DNA from: Lachnospiraceae bacterium UBA4381
GTDB lineage: Bacteria > Bacillota > Clostridia > Lachnospirales > Lachnospiraceae
DNA: 33,635 nt
Assembly: GCA_002391105.1 (NCBI GenBank)
Contig: DGRT01000032.1
Span: 1-33,635 of the forward strand
Direction of reading: 5' to 3'
Shown piece after piece: positions 7,958 to 15,220 of this stretch (positions are counted from its first letter, which is position 1; each line of letters begins with the position of its first letter). Under the pieces are notes generated by a model that saw only the letters and a list, made by a program, of their open reading frames with translations, did not search any database and was not told where the DNA came from. The translations under genes were made by a program, and so were the position numbers.

Positions 7958-9445
7958 TTATATCCAGTCAAAGCTTCTTGATACTGCCTTCTTCCAGCCT
8001 GACAGTCGGGTACTTCTTTCCTCTTCACTTATCTCCGGCTTATAAACTCTGTCAATACTTATAACCGTTCTAAGTTCATCCCTTGATTTCCAGTAACCTA
8101 CAGCAAGTCCGGCAAGGAAAGCCGCTCCCATAGCTGTACTTTCAAGACAGCTAGGTCTGACAACAGTTGCTCCAATTATATCTGCCTGTGTCTGCATCAG
8201 GAAGTTATTGGCAGAAGCTCCACCATCAACCTTAAGTTCACTTAGTCTCACACCCGAATCCTTTTCCATAGCACTAAGAACATCACTGGTCTCATAAGCT
8301 ATGGATTCAAGAGTTGCCCTGATGATATGATATTTATTAACCCCTCTGGTTATACCAACTATAGTACCTCTTGCATACTGATTCCAATAAGGAGCGCCAA
8401 GACCGGTAAATGCCGGAACAACATAGCAGCCATTAGAATCCTTAACCTTTGTAGCCATATACTCCGAATCCTCAGCACTGTCTATCAGCCGCATCTCATC
8501 TCTCAGCCACTGAACAGAAGCTCCTGCTATAAATACCGAACCCTCAAGAGCATAAACCACCTTACCGTCTATTCCCCATGCAAGCGTAGTAACCAGACCA
8601 TTTTCCGAAAATACCGGTGCATCGCCTGTATTCATCAAAAGGAAACAGCCTGTACCATATGTATTCTTTGCATTTCCTTTCTCCCAGCACTGCTGTCCAA
8701 AAAGTGCCGCCTGCTGATCTCCCGCTATACCGGCTATAGGAATCTCACGTCCCAGAATATGCTTACTGGCTTTCCCATATACCGAACTGCTGTCCTTCAC
8801 CTCCGGCAGCATACACGCAGGAATATCAAGTTCCTTTAGTATATCCTCATCCCATTTAAGCTCACTAATATTATAAAGCATTGTTCTGGAAGCATTTGAA
8901 TAGTCTGTAACATGAACCCTTCCATGAGTAAGCTTCCATATAAGCCAGGTATCAACAGTTCCAAAGAGAAGTTCTCCCTTTTCAGCTCTCTCCCTTACAC
9001 CTTCAACATTTTCCAGTATCCAGCGAAGCTTTGTGGCTGAAAAATATGCATCAATTACAAGTCCTGTCTTTTTTCTGAATACATCCTCCAGTCCTTTTTC
9101 CTTAAGCGAATCACAATATTCAGAAGTACGACGACATTGCCATACTATTGCATTATAAACAGGTTCTCCTGTTTCTTTATCCCAGACAATAGTTGTTTCA
9201 CGCTGATTTGTGATGCCAATTCCTGCAACATCCTCTGCTGAAACTCCTGCCTTAGCCATAGTCTCAACAGCCACTCCAAGCATAGTTGACCATATCTCAT
9301 TTGCATCATGCTCCACCCAGCCCGGCTTTGGATAAATCTGAGTAAATTCACGCTGAGCCACTGAGACTATCTTCCCGTCATGATCAAATAATATTGCTCT
9401 GTTACTGGTCGTTCCGGCATCTAAAGCCATAATATATTTACTCAT
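7958..9445 (-). CDS. glpK: Glycerol kinase
   Basis: This enzyme phosphorylates glycerol with ATP to sn-glycerol 3-phosphate in the cytoplasm, the entry step of glycerol use. The family signatures are present in order: the ATP-binding ALDAGTTSNRAILFD at the N-terminus, TNQRETT, ACMLPEV, GDQQAALFG, YWNQYARGTIVGITRG, and DGGASANNFLMQTQADI near the C-terminus. The frame is open to ATG 9457, but GGAGG lies between that codon and ATG 9445, five bases before it. I therefore place the start at 9445, giving 495 residues, the usual length. It follows the EAL gene by 12 bases and must be co-transcribed with it. No glycerol facilitator or GlpO/GlpA gene is nearby. Confidence 0.96.
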   Translation of the reverse strand: MSKYIMALDAGTTSNRAILFDHDGKIVSVAQREFTQIYPKPGWVEHDANEIWSTMLGVAVETMAKAGVSAEDVAGIGITNQRETTIVWDKETGEPVYNAIVWQCRRTSEYCDSLKEKGLEDVFRKKTGLVIDAYFSATKLRWILENVEGVRERAEKGELLFGTVDTWLIWKLTHGRVHVTDYSNASRTMLYNISELKWDEDILKELDIPACMLPEVKDSSSVYGKASKHILGREIPIAGIAGDQQAALFGQQCWEKGNAKNTYGTGCFLLMNTGDAPVFSENGLVTTLAWGIDGKVVYALEGSVFIAGASVQWLRDEMRLIDSAEDSEYMATKVKDSNGCYVVPAFTGLGAPYWNQYARGTIVGITRGVNKYHIIRATLESIAYETSDVLSAMEKDSGVRLSELKVDGGASANNFLMQTQADIIGATVVRPSCLESTAMGAAFLAGLAVGYWKSRDELRTVISIDRVYKPEISEEERSTRLSGWKKAVSRSFDWI

Positions 9446-9457
9446 ATCATCCTCCAT

Positions 9458-11377
9458 TTATACTATTTTTGTAAAAAATCTTGATAATTCTATTATCGGT
9501 ATCGGACGTGAATACTTATATCCCTGAAGATATGTGGCATGCATATTGATACACCTTTCCTCATCAAGATCATTTTCCACACCTTCATATAAAACTGAAT
9601 ATTCAAGCTTACTGAACATATTTGCCAGACTGCTTACCATACTCTCGGATTTTTCATTTGAATCACTGGCAAGAACGAGCGAACGGTCAAACTTTATGAT
9701 GTCAAATGGAACCTCCATAATCCTTTCCATATTGGAATATCCTGTTCCAAAATCATCCAGATAGAACTTGATTCCTTTTTCTTTAAGCTCTTCAACCTTA
9801 TCCTTCATAAGCATAAAGTCGCTTTCACTCTGAGATTCGGTAATTTCTATCGCAATCTTATCCTCAGGTATGCCACTGGCTTCTATAATCCTGTGTATGT
9901 CATCAGTAAAGCCTTCATCTCTAAGCTCAAGCACAGAAACATTTACTGAAATCCGTTTAACATCATATCCCTCACTCAGAAGATGCCTTATCTCATCACA
10001 GCTTTTCTGGAGTATTATCTCTGTAAGCACATGAATATATCCATTTTCTTCAGCAAGCGGAATGAACTGATCAGGATAAACCAATCCAATTTCAGGAAGC
10101 TTAAGCCTCATAAGTGCTTCGGCTGTGTCGTATTTTTTTTCGGCAATGTTATAAACAGGCTGACAGTAAGCCAGAACACGCGAATCTCTCAGATCTCTCC
10201 TTCTGTAAATATCGCCAAGCTCCTCAAGAATATATTCATATCTGTTAAATGAAGTCACATCATCATAGTTAACCATATGAAAGGAATTCATCTCCATATT
10301 TCTGTAAATATTTTTGATGAAGCTAATGTATTCATTTTTCCTGCTTATCTCTTCGATAGATTCTCCAACAACTATCTTATAATCATATTGGAATTTTTCA
10401 TATTCAGGGTAAAATGCATTAATAAGCATATTGATCTTATTCTCATAATCAGGATTATTCTTCTTCCTTGCAAACATCACAACATGACCGTTACTAACCT
10501 GAAATAAGATACTTCCCTTGAAAAACTCATTTGAGAATCTGCGTATAACCTCCTGCAGTTCCTTGGAAAAGCTTTTTCCCTCAACATCAAAATCAGGAAG
10601 CAGCATACTCATAAATATGAAATCGATATTCCGATTGTAGTTATAGCTTATAGTATCCCTGAGTGCTATAGCGCTGATAGCTCCTATCTCAATATTATAT
10701 GGCGTAGAATGAATCAGATACAGCATAGCCAGAACAGGCAGCAGAAATGTTGCGACTGTATATGAAGACTGTCCAGCTCTTCCCTCCAGATACAGTATGA
10801 TAAATGCTACTGACATGGTTCCGTAGAAACCATTCATTACCTGCCTGTAGATACGATTTCTATTTGCAATCATCAGATACAAAATGACGACCATAAACGC
10901 AAGATATCCCCAGAGAAATATATTCGAGCCCTGAGTTACTGTCCTGTCACTGTTAATATGAAATCCTGAACCGGTTACAGTCATAACGATATCCAAAACT
11001 ATCACTGCTATGTAAAGCAAAGTAGAAATCAGCATAAAATTATACCGTCTGGACATCTCTATCCGCTGAATTTCTAAAATATATACTACATAAAGCAAAA
11101 GAATTGAAAAAAGAAATATATGATATAGAATCCGAAATATATATACGATTGTATAATTAGAATCAGTTATATGATTGAAAGCATTATGATATATGATATC
11201 TGACACAGCAGCCAGAACAATATATATCACCATATTCATAAAAAGACCGAAGCTCTTGCTCTTCTTTATAAAAGACGTTAAGACAAGAACAAGTATAACT
11301 GAGCATACAGCTATAACAACTATATCCCCAACCGGAGAATATTTATCAAAGTAAAGATTTCCTGTAGCCATAGTCAT
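9458..11377 (-). CDS. Membrane EAL-domain cyclic-di-GMP phosphodiesterase
   Basis: The N-terminal about 230 residues hold seven or eight hydrophobic segments. A middle region of about 150 residues resembles a GGDEF domain that has lost its signature and is probably inactive. The C-terminal EAL domain keeps the metal-binding and catalytic motifs: EALMRL, NVSVLEL, IEITES, DDFGTGYS and EGVEN, then LQGYKYSRPIP. It should hydrolyse c-di-GMP to pGpG at the membrane. The longest frame begins with TTG 11464, but that codon is part of a perfect-looking -35 box, so it lies outside the transcript. ATG 11377, with GGGG seven bases upstream and the sequence MTMATGNLYFDKYSPVGD, is preferred and gives 639 residues. 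Its stop lies 12 bases before the glpK start. Confidence 0.92.
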   Translation of the reverse strand: MTMATGNLYFDKYSPVGDIVVIAVCSVILVLVLTSFIKKSKSFGLFMNMVIYIVLAAVSDIIYHNAFNHITDSNYTIVYIFRILYHIFLFSILLLYVVYILEIQRIEMSRRYNFMLISTLLYIAVIVLDIVMTVTGSGFHINSDRTVTQGSNIFLWGYLAFMVVILYLMIANRNRIYRQVMNGFYGTMSVAFIILYLEGRAGQSSYTVATFLLPVLAMLYLIHSTPYNIEIGAISAIALRDTISYNYNRNIDFIFMSMLLPDFDVEGKSFSKELQEVIRRFSNEFFKGSILFQVSNGHVVMFARKKNNPDYENKINMLINAFYPEYEKFQYDYKIVVGESIEEISRKNEYISFIKNIYRNMEMNSFHMVNYDDVTSFNRYEYILEELGDIYRRRDLRDSRVLAYCQPVYNIAEKKYDTAEALMRLKLPEIGLVYPDQFIPLAEENGYIHVLTEIILQKSCDEIRHLLSEGYDVKRISVNVSVLELRDEGFTDDIHRIIEASGIPEDKIAIEITESQSESDFMLMKDKVEELKEKGIKFYLDDFGTGYSNMERIMEVPFDIIKFDRSLVLASDSNEKSESMVSSLANMFSKLEYSVLYEGVENDLDEERCINMHATYLQGYKYSRPIPIIELSRFFTKIV

Positions 11378-11435
11378 ATTGTCACCCCATAAAGCAAATA
11401 ATGTGACATTCCCCACAAACATCACACACATATGA

Positions 11436-11464
11436 ATTATACTATAAACGATATGATATGGCAA
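11436..11464 (-). promoter_or_regulatory. Sigma-A promoter of EAL-glpK operon
   Basis: On the minus strand TTGCCA (11464-11459) and TATAAT (11441-11436) are separated by 17 bases. They lie about 60 bases before the preferred ATG at 11377. The upstream TTG start of the longest frame coincides with the -35 box. Confidence 0.75.
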
Positions 11465-11534
11465 ATTTGAAATCCTGAAATAAAGAACAAAAAATCTACA
11501 TTTTTCATAATGTCATATTGCCTGCACTGACACC

Positions 11535-12476
11535 TCAGCAGGTAAGAAGTCTTTCTATCCTGTCTCTATCTAGTCCCTCCCCTATCACTATGAAAAGATC
11601 CTGTCCTATTGTTATCTGGCTCATATTATTATTTCTGCGGGTTGCATTGATTTCAAACCATTTTCCAGCAGTATTCTGTATAAAGCCTTTAATCCTGATA
11701 ACATTTCCGCACTGTTCATCCATAAATATACTTTTGATTCTGTCTTCTATTTGATCAATATCCGTCTTCAGATGGAAGAAAAACAAACTCGAAAAGCCAC
11801 CCTCTTCAGATACCGGAAACTTCACCATCTCCCCACTTCTGTAGCCTGCACTTTGGATATGCTCTATATCCTCTTTCGTAATATGGTTACGCTCCCATAC
11901 GTACAAATCTTTGACTGATCTGGTACATTTATATAACAAGAGACTGTCATTTATATAATCCAGCATTTGGTTTACATAAATCTGCTTCTGTTCCGAAATA
12001 TCTTCCCCCAGCTTACTAAGGACAACAATCCCTGCCTTTGAAATCTGTGAAGCCAGAAGATACCTCCCTTCCTCCGACAGATCACGTTCTATCCCCGCCT
12101 CTACAAGAGTTATAACCGAGCCTATCTCATACCATCTTTCAAGTGGTTCTTCATAAAGCATATCGAAGAAATCATCTACTTCGAACACCCCGGAGGGTTC
12201 AACGATAACCCGCGTATATCTGTCCATTCCGACTGCTATAAGCTTAGTTTTAAGGCGTCTTCTGGTACAGTCAGCGTCGCCACCTATTACCATTTCCAGG
12301 TGACACATCTCACCAAGTGTTTCTTCCAGCAGAAGACGGTCCACATTTATAGCCCCATAATCATTAACTATAATCGCTACACGTTCTCCACGTTCCACCA
12401 GCTTCGCAGCATATTCCTTTATAAATGTAGTCTTTCCGGCTCCCAGAAATCCCGTAACAAGATCAACCTTTATCAT
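11535..12476 (-). CDS. CobW/G3E-family GTPase, variant lacking CxCC
   Basis: This is a 313-residue P-loop GTPase of the SIMIBI class related to CobW, YjiA and the COG0523 metal chaperones. The Walker A motif GFLGAGKTT is at 9-17, and IIVNDYGAINVD follows as in the family. The Walker B/G3 equivalent is VIVEPSG. The CobW C-terminal domain is present (about 215-312). Two hallmarks differ. The metal-binding GCxCC motif is replaced by IGGDADCTRRR, and the guanine-specificity NKxD is SKLGED. The rest is intact, so this looks like a distinct subfamily rather than a decaying gene. AGGA lies eight bases before the ATG. A small membrane protein gene ends 12 bases upstream, suggesting one operon. Its metal or cofactor client is unknown. 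Confidence 0.88.
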   Translation of the reverse strand: MIKVDLVTGFLGAGKTTFIKEYAAKLVERGERVAIIVNDYGAINVDRLLLEETLGEMCHLEMVIGGDADCTRRRLKTKLIAVGMDRYTRVIVEPSGVFEVDDFFDMLYEEPLERWYEIGSVITLVEAGIERDLSEEGRYLLASQISKAGIVVLSKLGEDISEQKQIYVNQMLDYINDSLLLYKCTRSVKDLYVWERNHITKEDIEHIQSAGYRSGEMVKFPVSEEGGFSSLFFFHLKTDIDQIEDRIKSIFMDEQCGNVIRIKGFIQNTAGKWFEINATRRNNNMSQITIGQDLFIVIGEGLDRDRIERLLTC

Positions 12477-12488
12477 TTAAACAATCCT

Positions 12489-12680
12489 TTATATAGTCCC
12501 ATTCTTCATCATTGCAACGACACCTATAACAAGTAATGCCATACCTATAACTCTGGTAAGAACATTAGAATTCTTCCTGCATATTAAATACGCTCCAACA
12601 GCAGGCATAGCAAATGCAGCTATAATAACCAGCGCTGCAATAGATAACATCTTTTCGTCTCTTTCAGTTTTCTTCTCCAT
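12489..12680 (-). CDS. Small two-helix membrane protein
   Basis: This is a 63-residue protein of unknown function. A charged N-terminus (MEKKTERDEK) is followed by a hydrophobic helix at about 11-33 (MLSIAALVIIAAFAMPAVGA) and a second one at about 42-58, with a short RKNSN loop between. AGGG lies about 11 bases before ATG 12680. The internal ATG at codon 11 lacks a better site. It ends 12 bases before the CobW-like GTPase and points the same way, so it is probably the first gene of that operon. I do not recognise the family, and a role alongside the GTPase in metal handling is a guess from position only. Confidence 0.7.
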   Translation of the reverse strand: MEKKTERDEKMLSIAALVIIAAFAMPAVGAYLICRKNSNVLTRVIGMALLVIGVVAMMKNGTI

Positions 12681-13109
12681 AATAACACAACCCTTTCCTA
12701 ATTATGAAATATTTTTAATCAGCTTTGAAGATTATAAATACCTGCTGAACCACTTATAGCATCGGCATATATAAATCCCTTACGTAAGTCTGTATATAAA
12801 TAATAATTCATGTGGTGGGTTGTTATCGGGACACCACTTAAAAAATTTTCCTGTCATTTTATGTAAAAGTACCCGCCGACAGAATTTTTTATAATACAGT
12901 CGTCATTCCGACTATACCTCTTTCTCTCATAATCCAGTACACTGTTTCTTAATTAGCTGTACATTCTGCGTAGAATGTTTTCTTGGATTATTAGCTAAAC
13001 CATAGACGCAGCGAGCTACATCAAGGCTTTTTAGCTGATGAGATAAAGAAAGCAGGAAAAGCGGTTTGCACGAAAATCATTTTGTCTATTCCGGAGGAAT
13101 CAAAGAAAA
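12681..13109. other. Intergenic region with structured leader of Crp/Fnr-type gene
   Basis: This 429-base divergent gap holds no ORF I would call. Toward the left it has a GTGGTG/CACCAC inverted repeat (about 12813-12838) and AT-rich DNA. The right half carries a hairpin ACATTCT-GCGT-AGAATGT at 12961-12978. After it come three mutually exclusive arms: TAGCT (12992-12996), AGCTA (13014-13018) and TAGCT (13032-13036), with CATCA/TGATG (13019-13023 with 13036-13040). GGAGG at 13094-13098 is 12 bases from the ATG. The leader resembles a regulatory RNA but matches no class I can name. Confidence 0.4.
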
Positions 13110-13862
13110 ATGAGTATGGATATAAACACTCTGAAGAATTTAAGAATATTTGAGAAACTCAGTACAAGCGAATTAGAATCCGCCATCACATATCTGGAAA
13201 TGAAAACAAGAAAATACAGGAGAAATGTAATAATAAGATCATATATAAATATAGAACATATAATAGGCATAGTCCTGACAGGAGGTGTACAGGAAATATT
13301 TACCGACTGCTGGGGAAACCGCACCTATTTGGAGATTACAGGTGCCGGGGATTTCTTTTTTCAGTCTTCGCTGACAGAACACATCACTACATCCCCCAGT
13401 AATATACTGTACATTAATATGGATAAACTATTCAAATGCAAAACCGGAAACCGTCATTGGATCAATCAGCTTCTTGCCAATATACTCCACATATCCCTCA
13501 AGAATACAGAGGCTCTAAAAACAAAGCTATTATACCAGACTCCGGGCACTGTACAAGGCAAAGTCCTGCTTTTCCTTAGTATTAATTCAATACTAACAAA
13601 CAGTAAACAGATTACCCTTTCCTGTAACAGAGAAGATCTGGCAACGCAGCTTGGCATGGATAGAACCACTCTATCCAAAGAACTCAGAAGATTACAAAAA
13701 GCAGGAATGATAGACGTACACGGGAAGATTATTAATATCTGCGTTGACCCTCCAGCGTCAGATACATCAGAAGCGTCAGATAAATCAGAAGCGTCAGATA
13801 CATTAGAAGCGCCACCTTCTGTTCATGCAGTACCATTTTTAGAGGATGAACCGGACTTCTGA
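13110..13862 (+). CDS. Crp/Fnr-family transcriptional regulator
   Basis: This is a 250-residue regulator with an N-terminal cyclic-nucleotide-binding-like beta barrel (about 8-125, FEKLSTSELESAITYLE and the GAGDFF turn). A C-terminal Crp-type winged helix follows at about 145-210. The recognition helix region reads NREDLATQLGMDRTTLSKEL. There is no N-terminal cysteine cluster, so an FNR-type iron-sulfur sensor is unlikely, and the ligand is unknown. The last about 35 residues are an acidic repeat tail (SEASDKSEASDTLEA) encoded by three 18-bp units. A strong GGAGG lies 12 bases before the ATG, a long spacing with no better in-frame start. The gene stands alone behind a folded leader. Confidence 0.88.
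   Translation: MSMDINTLKNLRIFEKLSTSELESAITYLEMKTRKYRRNVIIRSYINIEHIIGIVLTGGVQEIFTDCWGNRTYLEITGAGDFFFQSSLTEHITTSPSNILYINMDKLFKCKTGNRHWINQLLANILHISLKNTEALKTKLLYQTPGTVQGKVLLFLSINSILTNSKQITLSCNREDLATQLGMDRTTLSKELRRLQKAGMIDVHGKIINICVDPPASDTSEASDKSEASDTLEAPPSVHAVPFLEDEPDF
13755..13813. repeat. 18-bp coding tandem repeat in Crp/Fnr tail
   Basis: Three units of gcgtcagatacatcagaa (13755-13772, 13773-13790, 13791-13808, with one or two differences) plus a partial fourth encode the repeating ASD-(T/K)-(S/L)-E tail. The period is a multiple of three, so copy changes keep the frame. Confidence 0.85.
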
Positions 13863-13883
13863 TCTGTATATCTGAAATCTGCC

Positions 13884-14831
13884 CTATAAGCTTTTAATTA
13901 TCTCATCAACATATTTTTCAAGATATGGATCCTGACTGTCCGTAAAGCCCAGCTTACGCAGATATGCCACTATACATCCTGCAATCCTTTCAGTAAGCAT
14001 CACTATCTTATCATCCATATTGAGAATATTCGGACGATACTCTCTTCCCTCCCAGCAGCTGATATCCATATCTGCGGCCGCAAGTTCTTTTATTAGTGCA
14101 GCATATCTGCCAGAAGCTATCATATCCAGTTCCTCCAGTCTCCTGAAGGTCCATTTGTAATATGGTGCATAAACTCTGTTCATAAGAAAATATAACTCCA
14201 TAGCAGCTTCGAGTCCCTGCGTATGACAAAGTCTTGCCGCAACTATATCCCCCCTTGTCATACATCTCGCATAGTTTACCTGAAGAGCTGCGGAAAACCT
14301 GTGAAGCTCATTAATGATATGCGTCTTCCATACACTGTCAGGATAATAATCAAGAAGAAGCCTTCTAAATGCACTGAACTGTCCCAGATCATCCCTGAAT
14401 ACATCTCCATTAACAGCAGTTGCAAGACAAGTATAGTCAAGGGTACGCCAGTCTCTTTCGGTAAGCATGCAATCTCCGGTATTACAATCAATACCAAGTA
14501 TATTGGAATAAAAATCATGAATAGTCATGACACCACGCCTGTCACTTAGACGTCTGGTAAGATTATTGCCCGGCTGTTTCTTCGCCAGTTCATCATATTC
14601 TCTCTTCAGGTCATTTCCAAATAATTCCTTATCCTCATCCGTGATCCAGAGACAGACTCCGGTTCCGAAATCATGATCTCTGGACATGAAATCATCATAC
14701 CCGAAGCAGTCAGAGCCTTCACCGGCTATACCTACTGCTATTCTGTCCTCGTACTGTCCGAATTTATCATGTATCATTTTTGATACTTGGTTTACATAAA
14801 ACCTTCTGCTGTTTTCAAATGCATCTGACAT
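13884..14831 (-). CDS. DUF4037 nucleotidyltransferase-like protein
   Basis: This protein of about 315 residues belongs to the DUF4037 family, whose biological role is not established. The N-terminal part resembles a minimal nucleotidyltransferase fold. GSDCFGYDDFMSRDHDFG supplies the GS and paired D-x-D type acidic residues expected for metal and nucleotide binding. The C-terminal helical region (about 150-310) matches the DUF4037 domain. The longest frame begins at GTG 14840, but AAGGTGG lies five bases before ATG 14831, which is the preferred start (MSDAFENSRRF). Directly upstream begins a 16-bp tandem repeat array that occupies its whole leader or promoter region. It converges with the Crp/Fnr-type gene at the other end with 21 bases between stops. 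Confidence 0.88.
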   Translation of the reverse strand: MSDAFENSRRFYVNQVSKMIHDKFGQYEDRIAVGIAGEGSDCFGYDDFMSRDHDFGTGVCLWITDEDKELFGNDLKREYDELAKKQPGNNLTRRLSDRRGVMTIHDFYSNILGIDCNTGDCMLTERDWRTLDYTCLATAVNGDVFRDDLGQFSAFRRLLLDYYPDSVWKTHIINELHRFSAALQVNYARCMTRGDIVAARLCHTQGLEAAMELYFLMNRVYAPYYKWTFRRLEELDMIASGRYAALIKELAAADMDISCWEGREYRPNILNMDDKIVMLTERIAGCIVAYLRKLGFTDSQDPYLEKYVDEIIKSL

Positions 14832-14854
14832 AACTGCCACCTTATCCTGCCTTA

Positions 14855-15014
14855 CTATATTTTTATCTTACTTTAATTTCGCCTTACTAAATTTTCAGCC
14901 TGCTATATTTTCAGCCTACTGTATTTTCAGCTTGCTATATTTTCAACCTACTGTATTTTCAGCCTACTATATTTTCAGCTTGCTATATTTTCTGCCTACT
15001 ATACTTTCAGTTTT
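14855..15014. repeat. 16-bp tandem repeat array, about 10 units
   Basis: Ten consecutive 16-base units run from 14855 to 15014. The best eight (14887-15014) have consensus ctatattttcagccta, and the first two are more degenerate. There are no spacers, so it is not a CRISPR array. It begins 24 bases upstream of the DUF4037 start codon. Confidence 0.92.
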
Positions 15015-15220
15015 CTATTCTATCCAATTTTCGCAGCACCGTAAAGTGCCAGTACACCAGCCACTTCAAAAAAGTTCAGCTATATTGTATAATCAAAATT
15101 GATTACGACGTAATTAATAAGCTGACGCAGTGGAAACGCCCCTGCGCAGCAATCCATATGTCATATAGTGTCAAATGGTACTTTTGACATCCACATCATA
15201 TTATTTCGGGAGTACAATTA
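15015..15220. promoter_or_regulatory. Palindrome-rich region before transglutaminase-like gene
   Basis: Four structures follow each other. TAATCAA-AA-TTGATTA and the overlapping ATTACG-A-CGTAAT lie at about 15091-15113. A stable hairpin GCTG(A)CGCAG...CTGCGCAGC lies at 15121-15150. An inverted repeat TGTCAAA-N7-TTTGACA lies at 15169-15189, and its right arm contains TTGACA. No well-spaced -10 box follows before the ribosome site, so the promoter is uncertain. A similar TCAAAAG/CTTTTGA repeat precedes the MBOAT gene. Confidence 0.5.

Noticed and set aside
8327..8839. 170-codon rightward ORF inside glpK
   Set aside because: Fully antisense to conserved glycerol kinase coding sequence. Cysteine- and isoleucine-rich with no recognisable motif.
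12990..13045. Cyclic-di-GMP-I riboswitch
   Set aside because: AAACC and GACGCA blocks are present, but the hairpin that should separate them is missing and the second helix does not fit the consensus.
14855..15014. CRISPR array
   Set aside because: The 16-base units are directly adjacent without spacers, and no cas genes are present.
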